A DNA stretch of 64,000 bases from Torymus aiolomorphi (taxonomy: Eukaryota; Arthropoda; Insecta; Hymenoptera; Torymidae): positions 38,339,195-38,403,194 of the forward strand of contig CM070876.1 of the NCBI GenBank assembly GCA_036365515.1. The letters run 5' to 3'. Shown piece by piece: positions 10,470-21,754 of the stretch. Within the stretch, counting starts at the first letter, position 1. Every line of letters starts with the position of its first letter. The notes beneath the pieces are model-generated. The model worked only from the letters and a program-made list of their open reading frames with translations. It did not search any database and had not been told where the DNA came from. The translations under genes and the position numbers were made by a program.

Positions 10470-10836
10470 CGTCGGGTGGGAGCAAGAACGGCCCATCTCA
10501 GCTCGGCGCATAAGAACGTCCTATCTCAGCTTGGCGCGTTAAAACGTCCTATCTCGTATCGGCGTGTAAGAACGTCCTATCTCAGCTCGACACGTGAGCA
10601 CATCCCATCTCAGGCGTTCCGTATGTTGACGTTGACCCGAACTGAGACGTTCTTACACGCCGAACCGAGATGGGCACTTCTTACGCGCCAAACCGAGATG
10701 GGACGTTCTTACGCACCGAGCCGAGATGGGACGTTCTTACGCGCCAAGTTGAGATAGGACGATCTTACGCGCCGAGCCGAAATAAGACGTTCTTACGCGC
10801 CGAGCTGAGATGGGAGGTTCTTGCTTCCAGCCGACG
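10470..10836. mobile_element. Foldback element inserted in the transposase relic
   Basis: The terminal 20 bases (CGTCGGGTGGGAGCAAGAAC, 10470-10489) are complemented at 10817-10836 with two mismatches. ATAA flanks both ends (10466-10469, 10837-10840), a candidate 4-bp target duplication. Inside, the left half holds about five tandem ~28-bp units containing AACGTCCTATCTCAGCT, and the right half holds six to seven of the same units in reverse (GAGATGGGACGTTCTTACGC). The orientation switches near 10610-10650. A 93-codon open frame over it is only the translated repeat. The organisation is that of foldback-type elements with internally repetitive arms. Confidence 0.85.
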
Positions 10837-10840
10837 ATAA

Positions 10841-11264
10841 GAACTTTTAATTGTCCTTTAACAGATATTCAGCTTCAACGTTTGAAAATATGCTCGGAAA
10901 AATTAAGAAGTGCTTGAGAAATGGTAAGGGACCACTTGCACAATTGTGTCGAAGATTAGAAGAAAATTACTTGTTTGAAGATGAGCGTCAAATGAACAAA
11001 ATGCAATGTTTTCTAGAACAAAAAAAAAAAGACAGAAAAAGACAAAGGAATAGAAATTGCAAAATTATAGTTTCGGGACTGCCAATTGACAACGAAATCT
11101 CCAGATAATGTTATTTTATTAAAGGACAATGTGAATTTACAAATTTCTAACATACATTACAGCACAGATATAAAAAATGTTATAATTTGTAGAAAACAAG
11201 AATAATTTGACCAGCTCTAAATTATCCATGGGATTTTTCAGGACTATAAATATTCGAAGTAAAC
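10841..11264 (+). pseudogene. Decayed transposase-like gene, C-terminal part
   Basis: Resumes the protein interrupted at 10469. LSFNRYSASTFENMLGKIKK (~10850-10910) matches the region that follows the 'HSLxHLTDD' segment in this transposase family, and PLAQLCRRLEEN follows. A frame with a stop at 11106-11108 reads on (after the stop) into VILLKDNVNLQISNIHYSTD (~11110-11170) and an Ile/Lys-rich tail that ends against the repeat array at 11270. Joining across the foldback loses almost nothing, which supports insertion into a single ancestral gene. An ATG at 10851 is internal and not a true start. Confidence 0.7.
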
Positions 11265-11269
11265 CTCTA

Positions 11270-13630
11270 AGACCTGATCAGAGCCATATCAGCCGTACCT
11301 ACGTAGCTCGATACGGGCCGTATCAGAGGTAATTCTCCTATAGTCTGATCCAGGCCGTATTGTGGATAATTCTCCTAGTCTAATTCGGGCAGTATCAAAT
11401 GAAGGCCGATAGAAGCAGCCCGGTAACCCAATCCAGGTTGTATCAGAGGTTTACCGGTGGACTGATCCGAGCTTTATCAGGGATAACTTTGTCCGGGCCA
11501 TCACAGGAATAACACTGTAGCCGAATCCGGGCCGTCACAGGAATAACACCGTAGCCGAATCTAGACCGGAACAGCAGTAATCCTTCTAGCCTCACCCAGA
11601 CCGTAAGAGGGCCCACATCTGGGCCGTATTATGCAATGAGGGCCATATGAGGGATATCCGTTGCTTGATAATGACCGTATCAGGGGTAATCCCGTAATCT
11701 GATCCGAGCCATATCACGGATACCTCGAAATCCTGATCGGGGCCATATCAGGGGTCATATCCGGAAACATTACCCGGAACAAATTAAGGGATGTAGGCGG
11801 TATGAATGGTACCCCTTTTGCTTTATACGGGCAATGTCCAGAGCCTGTTAACGGCCGTATCATCGGTGACCCTCCTAGCCAGATTCAATCTATATCTGGG
11901 GAAACCTGGCAACCTTATTCGGGCTGTATTATCGGATGTTGGTCATATAAGAAGTACCCCCGTAGCCAGATAAGGGCAATGTTAGGGTTAACCCTTCGAG
12001 CCAGATTCAATCCATATCTGGGGTAACCCGGTACCTTATTCTTTCTTAATTGAGATCCCGGCCTTATCAAGGGTACCCTGTAAACTGATCCATATCAGGG
12101 ATACCTTTGACGTCTGACCTGAGGTATATACGAGGTAACCCACCTAACTTGATCCGGGCTGTATCAGGGATAACTTTCCCAACCTTATCCAGACCATATT
12201 ATGGGATGTGGGCCGTATGAATGGAACACCTATTGCCTTGTACGGGGCGTATCAGGGGTAACTCTCCCAATCTCATTTAAACCATATGTGGAGTAATCAA
12301 GTAACCTTAGTCGGGCCACATTTTGAGCAACAGTAAAGTCTCATCAAAGCCATATCAGGTTCGAGCCTGATTCAGGCTATCTGGGGGGCACACTACTACC
12401 TTATCCTAGCCGTATTATGAGACGTGGGTCGTATGAGCGCTCCCATACGCTGATAACGGCTGTATCAAGGGTAACCAATCTAGCCAGATTCAATCCATAT
12501 CCGGGGTAATCCGGTCTTCTTATTCGAGCCGCATTATGAGATCCGGTCCATGTAAGACGTGACCCCGTAACTTCATAAGTATTAGGAATTAATACTCAAA
12601 CCTGATCTGAGCTGCATCAGGGGCAAACCACCTACCCTGATCCGGGGTGCATCGGGAATAACTCTTCTGACCTTCTCCGGGCCATATTATGAGATATGGA
12701 CCATACGAATGGTACCGCTGTTTCATGATACTATCGGTATTAGTGATAGCCCTCCAAGCCTGGTTTAATCCATATGTGGGTGTATTCTAAGTAGAGACAC
12801 CTCTAAAGTCTGCTTAAAGCCATATGAGGGATACCCCTCTAGCCTGATTCGCGGCATATCGAGAGGGGGGCAGGATAACCTTATCCTGGCCGTATTACGC
12901 GATACGGGCCGTATGAGGAGTATCCTCGCAGCCTAATAACGGCCATATCAGGGTATCCCACCTATCCTAATACGGGCCGCATTAGGGGTAACTGTCTTAG
13001 CCTTATTTGGGCCGTATTAGGTGTAACCGCATGGCCTGATCGGCGCCATATCAAGTGTAGCTCCATAGTCTGATCCGGGCCGTATCAGGTGCCCTGATGC
13101 AAGTCGTATCACGGGTAATCTGGCCGACTATTCCTGGCCGTATCAGGGTAACTCTCCCAGCTTCATTTATACTATATGTGAAATAACCAAGTAACCTTAT
13201 TCGAACCGTATTATGAGAAACAGTACCTGTAAAGTCTGATCAAAGCCATATCAAGGGTACCCATTTAACCTGACTTGGGCCATATTGTGGAATGTGGGCC
13301 ATAGGGGTGATACCCCTGTTGCCTTGTACGGGCAGTGTCAGGTGATCCCAGCGTCTTTTGAACCATATTTGGAGTAACCAAGTACCCTTGTTCGGGCCGT
13401 ATTGCGAGCAACGGTATCTGTAAAGTTTGATGAAATCATCAGGGGTACCTCTCGAGCCTGATTCGGGCCATACGGGGGGGGGGGGGCTTATATGGTCCGT
13501 ATCAAGGGCATCTGGGTGACCTGATGCAGGTCGTATCAGCGGTAACCTGATCGACTAATCGGTGCCGTATCAGGAGTAAAGCTAGTCCGTTTGCCGTCAC
13601 AGGAATACCTCCGTAGCCTAATCCGGCCAA
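11270..13630. repeat. Degenerate array of ~34-bp near-palindromic units
   Basis: About 2.4 kb is filled with variants of CCGTAGCCTGATCCGGGC followed by CGTATCAGGGGTAAC. The clearest tandem pair (about 11496-11563) has a 34-base period. Each unit contains CCTGATCCGGGCCGTATCAGG-like sequence, which is nearly its own reverse complement. Longer blocks also recur: a segment with CTCCCA..TC.TTT..ACCATATGTG and GTAAAGTCTGATCAAAGCC appears near 12250, 13145 and 13340, and ATGGTACC..TTGCCTTGTACGGGC near 11800, 12210 and 13295. A 13-base G run lies at 13474-13486. No protein is encoded. Confidence 0.85.
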
Positions 13631-14930
13631 TTACCAACATGCTTAATTTTATGAAAAAATAATGTTTTTTTATTTCCCGTAACTCTATATAATATTTATA
13701 TATCAAAAATAACCAATCAGATTAGAAACATCGAGAAATAAATGTTTTTATTTGAGCTTTAGATCACTATGAAATTGTAACTCTTCAATAAAGTATAAGT
13801 ATTCAAAAAGAGAATTAAAAATGGATGATAATGTATGTTACAAGGAGAAGGCACATTCTCCGGGAAATGGATTTCACCTGGACTTTAAGAAACGATTTAT
13901 GGAGTCTAAAAATGAAGACAAGGGCTCGACATTTTATCAAAGAGGCTCCTTTTTAAGATATGACTCATCTAAACTGAAACATGCTTAAATATTTTCCAAA
14001 CGAATAACAATGTTTTTTTACAAACATGAAAGTTTATCTCTTCTAGTATATTTTTAATGGTTTTCATATCAGATTCTTTAAAAAAATAACACCTTCTTGA
14101 GTTACATCATGTGTCTTGAAGATAATCACTCATTAGGCCTAGTTACAAGATAGACGCTTAGCTTACTTTTTAGCTATCGAAAATTGATTCTTCGAACTTT
14201 GATCAAATCGGTTCCCGAAGTTCGTGAACTCCCATTGGTCGAGAAATATAAAAACGTTATTTTCCTTTATAGATTATACCTGGAAAACACGAAAATTTAT
14301 CGCCATGAAATTTTTTATTTTATAACTTATGCGGAAAACAATTTATAATCTGTTGAATTCTGTAATTCTCTTCTTCGGTAATTCTAGTAAACATAGTTTA
14401 ATAGCTTTAAAATGTCTTTAGAGGTTTCATTGCACTGTTGTTTAATGCAAAAAAAGTAACTCATTTAAAGTACACTGGTTTTGAAAATTACAAACCATAG
14501 ACATTCACATTGATTTTCATTTTATTTAAAATACTTACTAGTAAAATGAGGAAGAAGTAAATTGCTTAATTTAACACTTAGAAATGCAAAATTGATATTA
14601 TGTCAAAGTCTACTTTAAGTAATTTTGTTTATAAATGGTTGTTATATAAATATCTAGTTACAGTACTTGAGTGTATTTATTGTAATGTAAAAACAATTGT
14701 AATTAACATAGTAATATTATCGCTATGCTTATGAGTATAGATAATTAACAACGAATTTAGTTTTTTTTTCATAGTTAAACCCTCATGCAATAATTGTAAT
14801 TTTCTACTTAACGAGGCAAACTTTATCTCTGTTTCTATGAGAGTAAATATGAAAAGAACCAGAAAAGATCTGCAATAATGCGGCACGGTGAAAAATACGG
14901 CTTCTCGGTGACTCAATTAACCCGCGTATG
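13631..14930. other. AT-rich region, no gene seen
   Basis: The repeat units stop abruptly and AT-rich sequence follows. The longest frame is a minus-strand one at 14677-14916 without a recognisable motif. Nothing else is supported. Confidence 0.4.
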
Positions 14931-15489
14931 GCTTGAGCCTAGTAATTACTGCGCTTACACGCTGACGTCGTCTGAACGAGACTTGCACGCACGCAAAAAA
15001 CGATAGGAAATAAACGAAGGCGCGCGAGACGAGTCTGGTGCGCCGTGCTCAAGAACATCTTCCTATACCCGTACACGCACACAGAGAAAGTTACATGCAC
15101 TTTCGCGAAGCCCGAGATTATAATTGCGACGACGCATCTCCCCGGCGGCGCGACATAAAGGGAAATCCATTGGCTTTGCAAATACTTTACTTTTGTCAAG
15201 TCGATGTATACATGATTCGCACACGTATACGCGAAAGTTAAATCCAAAGCAACGAAAGGTGCTTACGCAAGCGTGCATGGAAGTGGAACGAATGAATATC
15301 GTACAAATAGCTCGCGCTGCTATTTTGCTCGCATGCATGTAAAAGCGAGAGCCAACTCTGCAGTCGAGCCCGAGTGGCTAATAATGCGCGCGGGACGTAG
15401 GATTAGTATAGCCGACACGGCGCGAGTGGGTGAGCCTAGAATTGCCGGGCGCGAAGAGCAAAGCGTTATACTGCCGTTCTCGCTCTACA

Positions 15490-15529
<40 letters not shown>

Positions 15530-17080
15530 AAGAGAGGGTAAGATAAGCCGCGCATCTATCGAGTGCAGTGGGAGCAGAGCGGAGCGGCGGCAGCTCTCAC
15601 CTCCCGGGGCAATAGTCGTGAGGGGAATGCCACTGTGGGGAAATATCGCGTTTTCCCGAGAAATATTGCCCCTTTTTACGGCCGAGATAGCGCGCGCGCG
15701 CGCCAGGCTGAGTGAGCGAGAGACGGAGACGAGCGCACGCGCGCACACAATATCGGCGAGAGTCGTTTTATTTGACGGGACGGCGCGATTGTTTTACAGC
15801 TTGTAATTTACCTTGAGTAAACATCGGCTCGCATTAACGTTCGACGGGACAATGCCCATCAATCAATATGTACGCGCAGAGGGAATATGTATATATATAA
15901 ACACCCGTATATATTGACCGCGCGGTCGACGGGATAAAGGAAAATTCGTGCTTTCGAAATATCCTGCCGCTGCTCCTCCCCCTCTCGAGTCCTTCTCTCT
16001 CTCGTCTTGAAGATACCAATGATGAATATAATACATGTATAGAGCCTCGTGCTGACGCAATCCGCGCCCTCGCCCGGGCTTTTATATCGAACGCCGACTG
16101 CCGGAATTGCACCAGCTCGAGCGTATATATAAGTTACATATACCCGCAGACTAACCTGCATATTCGATACATCATTTCCATTCATTATCCCGCAAAGTAA
16201 ATAACTAAATACGCGTACGTAAATGGAACATCAATTAACGTCCAACGCGCGGGCGCGAGCTCGCGCTCTATCTATCCCTGATTTATGGTTCGCGAACTGC
16301 TAATTACGTAACTCGAGCTTCTAGGCGCATTTCTTTTTTTTAGTACCCGCTCACACTATACATTGCTATACGTAATTCCCCACGAGAGAGTTTCTCGCGA
16401 ATATGATAGCTGTTGAAATATCGGCGTTGGGTATCATTCAATTAGCGCGGGCGCGCTCGCACCGCATATGAGCCGTGCAGACGCGGATTATGTGTATAAG
16501 GCAGGCTCGCGGTTTTTGAGGAACGCGCGCGCGCATATAATAAGTAGCGGGAGCTTCCCATGGACTCTCACCTCCGCGGGCGAAAAGCGGCGCACGCAGC
16601 TTTTTCGGGTGAAAGGTCGCATGTGTGTACCGCAAAGGTGCATCGAGTAGCCGCGAGCGCGCTTTCACTGCGGAAGCGCGCCGCGGCCGCCGACTTATAG
16701 GTATATACGAGGCCTTTGTGCATCCATGCCACTCTAATGCCCGACACGCCCACAAGCTAATCGATCCGAGCTCGCTCGCTCGCGCAAAATCACGGACAAT
16801 GCGTTTAATAGAATGGAACAATAACACATCGCGGCTCCGAAGCGAGCGCAATTGCGAGATAGCGCGAGAGAGCGTGTTGTGGCTAATGTGCGAGTTAAAG
16901 TACGCTTTTATTTATTGCGAGGCGCTTCGTTTGGACGATTTATGCGAGGCTTTTTGATACTCGCCAAATGAGCGATGCTCGCAAGCCCGCGGATCCGCGT
17001 ATAGGTTTGAGGGATTGGGAATTGTGTGTGCAACGGGCTTTGCTTGCGCGCTTTTCGCTCTAAGTGTGTTACGCTTTGAT
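14931..17080. other. CpG-dense block
   Basis: High CpG with CGCGCG, GAGAG and TATATA strings. Long frames on both strands overlap one another and are Arg/Ala/Ser-rich. It could hold regulatory DNA; I cannot name specific sites with confidence. Confidence 0.4.
15493..15524. repeat. (AG)16 microsatellite
   Basis: Uninterrupted AG dinucleotides followed by CGAGAAAGAGAG. Confidence 0.95.
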
Positions 17081-17367
17081 GGATTTAATGGCTTATTATA
17101 TTCGAGGTTCGAAGTGAAAATAATCTGCGATGTAATAAAAATTTAATTCGTTTGTAACTGAATTGTATTAATTAAAACGAAAGAAAATACCTGTTTTAAG
17201 ATTTCTAAATACATAAACTGGGTAGTTATGGGAATACTAATTTTTTGGTTGATAAATAAATTTAAAAAATATATTTGATGATGTGTAGAAAATTATTCAG
17301 AAATATAAATATTGCAAAACAGTAGATAAGTGACTAAATTGGTTGAAAGTAAGTGGAAATCAATGGC
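17081..17367. other. AT-rich spacer
   Basis: AT-rich sequence following an abrupt compositional change near 17080. No feature seen. Confidence 0.4.
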
Positions 17368-17503
17368 CCTGGTAGAAATGATCTATTTTTCTCCCACTTG
17401 TGAAACGATTTTTCTCCCTTTTTCTAGCCATCGTTAAATGACTATAGAAAATGGGTGGAAAATCGTTTCACAAATGGGCGAAAAATGTACGATTTCCAGC
17501 AGG
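17368..17503. mobile_element. Small hairpin element with CCTGGTAGAAAT end
   Basis: CCTGGTAGAAAT at the left and ATTTCCAGCAGG at the right are imperfect complements. The match continues inward through TGTGAAACGATTTT (about 17400) and its complement AAAATCGTTTCACA (about 17459-17472) to the centre near 17435, so most of the 136 bp folds on itself. The left-end 13-mer CCCTGGTAGAAAT is identical to the left end of the element at 62841, suggesting one family. Confidence 0.7.
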
Positions 17504-19267
17504 CGAGTTTCACAAGTAATACAGGAATTACCAAGAATGTAATAAATTTGAACAACAGCTCTTTTTCTTAACATCAACCAACTATATAATAAACCAAGTA
17601 CTAGCTAATACTTCCGTTAAAACATTGTACAGATTAATTAAAATTATGCGTATTTTAAAACTTGGCTGTTAGAGTGCATGCATTAGTATATGAAAAATAC
17701 CTAACACTCTTATACCCATAGTAAACGGAGTATGCGCCTTCGTTCGAGCAATGCGCCTGTTATAGCGTTTAATTTATATTATGAAAACGTCTAGATGCAG
17801 ACACAAGCATAGCGCATGAATCGCTCGCAGTATATCGCGCTAAAAATAACACCTCCGCGCGCGAGAAACCTGCAGCCGCGAGAGCTCGCGCGCGCGATTA
17901 GCTCGATTCGATTCGAGAGGCGAAATGATGAAGCGTAATTTCGCGTGCACATACACATATATATTTATATACTGCACACGTACTCGCGCGAACGGAATAA
18001 TCAGTTGGCGCGTTCTAGACAGACACAATGTACAATGCGCGCGAGTGCGCAGGTATAAGCGGCATCAGGTGGGTGTTGACTGCTCGCGCAGATATCGCGC
18101 CAGATAGCACAGCACGAGGCAGCGAAAGATCAGCGGCGCAAAGCTCGATTCATAGCTATATGCGCACGCGGCCGCGCAACTACTGTGAAGTGCCGACGAG
18201 AGAAAGAGAGAGAGAGATTAGGGCCCCTGGGCGAGCACGAGTCGATGCGTTTTTACGCGGCGCTTTCTCGCTCTCTATGTGTGCCGCGAGTATAGTACGC
18301 TTCACGACGTCGTATAACCGCCCGCGCTAGCTCAGCAGCGGCGGCGCGGCAGCAGGCCGGTAGGTAGATAGGTAGATAGGTTGCTGGGTAGGCATATTAA
18401 AACGCGCAAAGTCGAGAGAGAGAGAGCGCAGGATTCTGTTTACAGGCGCGAATAGTGGGGGAGGAATATCTCTCTTTCTCTCTCGCGCCTGCTCTGTGGG
18501 AGCGCCTTTCACCTAATTGTTGCCACAATATGTGAAGAGCGAGCCACTTGGGTTCCCATCGGACTTCTGGGCATCTCGCGGCTACTGCGCGCGTTCCTGT
18601 CGATCGAGTCAACATTATTACGACGAGGACTACTTCGCACCTTTTTCCCCGTTCTCACAGCGCCGCGCGTCCTTATTTCGGGGATTCATAAATTGCGGGT
18701 GCGCGCTTCCGCTTGGGAAATCACGAAACCTGATATCGCGAGCATTCTGCGGTCCGATACGTGTCGCGCGAACTGCGTTGGCGGAGCCGAGGATTTATGA
18801 TGGCTCGCGGCCACTGCGCGCGTTGGCTATATATACCTTCGTTATTATTGATGTGATGGCTAGTCTCTGGGAAGATTCTACGTAATTGCTGATTGAGTCA
18901 TTTTCAATTTTCGAATGAACACCGCACTCTTCACAGGGGGCCTATACTTTGATCGTTATCGTTTACATGAATATATTTTTTATTGCTATTTCTAAACCGT
19001 ATTTATTGCCGATTTTTCTTATTTATTACTTATTTATTGTATTCGCTTATATCCGCTTACGTCAATATCCATAATTACTTCTTTTTAGCCGATTCATATG
19101 AATCAGATAACTCTTAATTTCAAATAAAAACAATATGTTGTACAATACTGTGGAGATAAAGCGGACACATTCATCTTTCAGAATTTCCTTGCATTTCCTC
19201 AACCCTTGATGCTGATTACAATTGTGATATCAACAGCTGGAAGTATATTCCAAATTAATTAGGCTGA
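17504..19267. other. AT-rich then CpG-dense then AT-rich sequence
   Basis: AT-rich to about 17740, CpG-dense from 17750 to 18890 (including a GGTAGATA-like short repeat near 18358-18382), then AT-rich. Frames in the CpG part overlap on both strands. No gene supported. Confidence 0.4.
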
Positions 19268-19982
19268 ACAGGAGAGTGTCAGGGATCCGGATCACGGATT
19301 CGGCTCAAACTTTAGGATAGTTTTTAGACGTAGAAACATGAAAAAAGCTTTAATATTATACCCTAAAGCTACAAAAAAAAAACTCAAATTATGGACATTT
19401 TTTGCTTTATTTTGAAAAAATCTTTTTAAAAAGCCTCTTCTTAAAATCGTAATCATTTAATCTTGCAGTCTTAAATACCATTTCGAAAAATAAATTTAGA
19501 AAAAATAAAATTAGGGAAAACGATGTTTCATTTGCTTTTTTTTGGGATTGAAAAATATTAATTCCTTCCAAAGTTATGAAAGTTTAAATTGGAGCAATAA
19601 AAATGCACTGTTAAATGACTAAAATTTGCTGTTTGAATTCATGCATATTTTGGTGCATTTTCGTTGCTCAACTTTAAACTTTCATAACTTTGGAAGGAAT
19701 TAATATTTTTGAATTCCGAAAAAAGGAAATGAAAGATGGTTTTCTCTAGTTTTATTTTATATACTTGAAACGGTATTTAAGACTTCCCAAGATTAAATGA
19801 TTACGGCTTCAAGAAGAGGCTTTTTAAAAAGATTTTTTTTAAATAAAACAAATAATGTGCATAGCTTGAGTTTTTTGGAGCGTTTGCGTCTAATATTGCA
19901 GCTTTCTTCACGTTTCCACGTCCAAAAATATATCCTAAAGTGTGAGCCGAATCGGTGACCCGGATCCCTGACGCTCTCCTGG
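19268..19982. mobile_element. 715-bp near-perfect palindromic MITE
   Basis: The whole element folds into a hairpin with arms of about 330 bp. The outer 50 bases match with only a few changes: AGGAGAGTGTCAGGGATCCG on the left, complement of CGGATCCCTGACGCTCTCCT on the right. Inner landmarks pair too: AGCCTCTTCTT with AAGAAGAGGCT, and ATTAATTCCTTCCAAAGTTA with its complement. The loop is about 19600-19660. TGA flanks both ends if the terminal base is allowed to vary, a possible 3-bp target duplication. No coding capacity. Confidence 0.88.
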
Positions 19983-21410
19983 TGATTTTACATAAAACTT
20001 TATTTGCCTATTCAATTTCCATACATTTTTATTGAAATGTTCTAAAAAATTGTTTTTCCTTCAGGATGGCCAACACACGTAGAGTTATACCCTATATAAA
20101 AACAAAATCAGTCCAGGCAACAATCTACAGAACAAGTAAAATCCCATAAAAAATATGCCGATGGATTTCATTCAAAAATCGGCATAGTTATAGTTACACA
20201 CAGCAATTTCGCCAAAGACGAGGAGTAGTTAGTAATTATACGAGATAAGATATTTATCAGAATAGCACGACATCGTCCATAATAAAGCACTTCCTAACAC
20301 TGCCTACGGGACACATACCACCGAGCCACAACCTGAACTTCCTATTTTTGTTGCATTCTTCTAGCTACGCAGTTTCAGCGAAGCTATATTCGCGAAATGT
20401 AATATGTAAATTCACACAGCCGGCCGAATTGAGATAAGCTCGCGCACAGGAATTCGTTCCCCTGTTTCTCGAACTTGAGCTGGCGCGGATAAGGAAATAA
20501 GAAGGAGAAAAAAGGAGAGAGAGGGAGAAAGGGACCGCGACTGGTGAAGTCATCCGTATCCGAAATCACCCCCGCGTGTACCGCGGCTGGGCCAGAAACT
20601 CGAGACGACGATGTGTGCTGGTGCAGCGACACTTTACTGCGCGATTCTCATTCTTGGCACTTTTGTCTCTCCGCGTGCCGCGCCTCTCTTCATAAAATAC
20701 CTTGTCGCTTAGCTCCTTGTCCTTGCTTTCTGCATGTTTTCTCGCGAGCACCCCTAAAAATTCCCTATAAAAATTCCACAAATCTTAATGACCTCATCGA
20801 CAAAGTATATAGTGCTGATGAAAACGTGAGAAGAGACCTAATTTTGTTAGGATAAAATAAGTAGCGTAAAATGTTGCGTGTTTTTATTCATTGTTGTTTT
20901 CTTAACAATGTTGAAGAGCAATAAACTATACTGCTTAAATAAGTTTCAAATTAAGTTACAAATGACCTAATGCAATATATTAATCACAACTCATTGGTAA
21001 GATATAACAGTTATTAACGTATCAAAATAAGAATGAAGCATCTGTAGACGAAATTTGTTTAAATATTTTTCGACGTTATGTGAAAAAAAAAATTGTTGCA
21101 TACGGTCACCGCAGTAAGAATGGAATAGAATATAATAGTAACACGATTTTCACGGAATAAAATAGTATAATTCGTTAGTTACTCAACGTCACGCATGTTT
21201 CTAAAGAGTCTTCATAGAATTACACGCTGCGACGAGATTTTTTCTTAAGTGTTTCCCGTCGCCCGCACACATATAGCTAAAAAGCGCGCTAAAACGTCGG
21301 GCGATTCGCTTCGATCTATAAATTACGAGGGAGGCGAAACACCGCCGCCTCCGCACTGCCTGCATCATCGCGACTACTCCTCTCTCTCTCTCCCTCGTCC
21401 TTCCCTTCTC
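19983..21410. other. AT-rich sequence with one moderately GC block
   Basis: AT-rich except about 20350-20760 and 21240-21410, which are GC-leaning with CGCG and GAGAG strings. Open frames are short and unrecognised. No gene supported. Confidence 0.4.
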
Positions 21411-21754
21411 GTGTATACAACTTGTTCGGAAAATGTATGCGTCTGTAAACATAATCCTGTAGAGCACAAAATTGTAAGAAAAAAGTTCCTTTACTATTTT
21501 TTCATATGACTAGTATTTTGTTAGTAACTGATGTGTTTAAATTGTTTGTTTTTAATAGGAATTGTATATCTATAGATATCATCTTATAAACATAGATATA
21601 CATTTTCTATTAAAAACAAAGAATTTAAACACATCAGTTACTAAAAAAGTACTAGTCATATGAAAAAATGGTAAAGGAACTTTTTTCTTAGAATTTTGCG
21701 CTCTACAGGATTATGTTTACAGACGCATACATTTTCCAAACAAGTTGTATATAC
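21411..21754. mobile_element. 344-bp palindromic MITE
   Basis: The left arm starts GTGTATACAACTTGTTCGG and the right arm ends with its near-complement CAAACAAGTTGTATATAC. The arms pair almost throughout to a centre near 21580, including ATAATCCTGTAGAGC with GCTCTACAGGATTAT, and TAAACACATCAGTTAC with its complement. It is AT-rich within a CpG-dense block, consistent with insertion. Two open frames over it on opposite strands have nearly the same peptide, a simple consequence of the palindrome. Confidence 0.85.

Noticed and set aside
10476..10757. 93-codon frame rich in short repeats
   Set aside because: It is the translated tandem units of the foldback element, not a gene.
11270..13630. CRISPR-like array
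   Set aside because: Units are tandem and diverged, without alternating conserved repeat and unique spacer, and the genome is eukaryotic.
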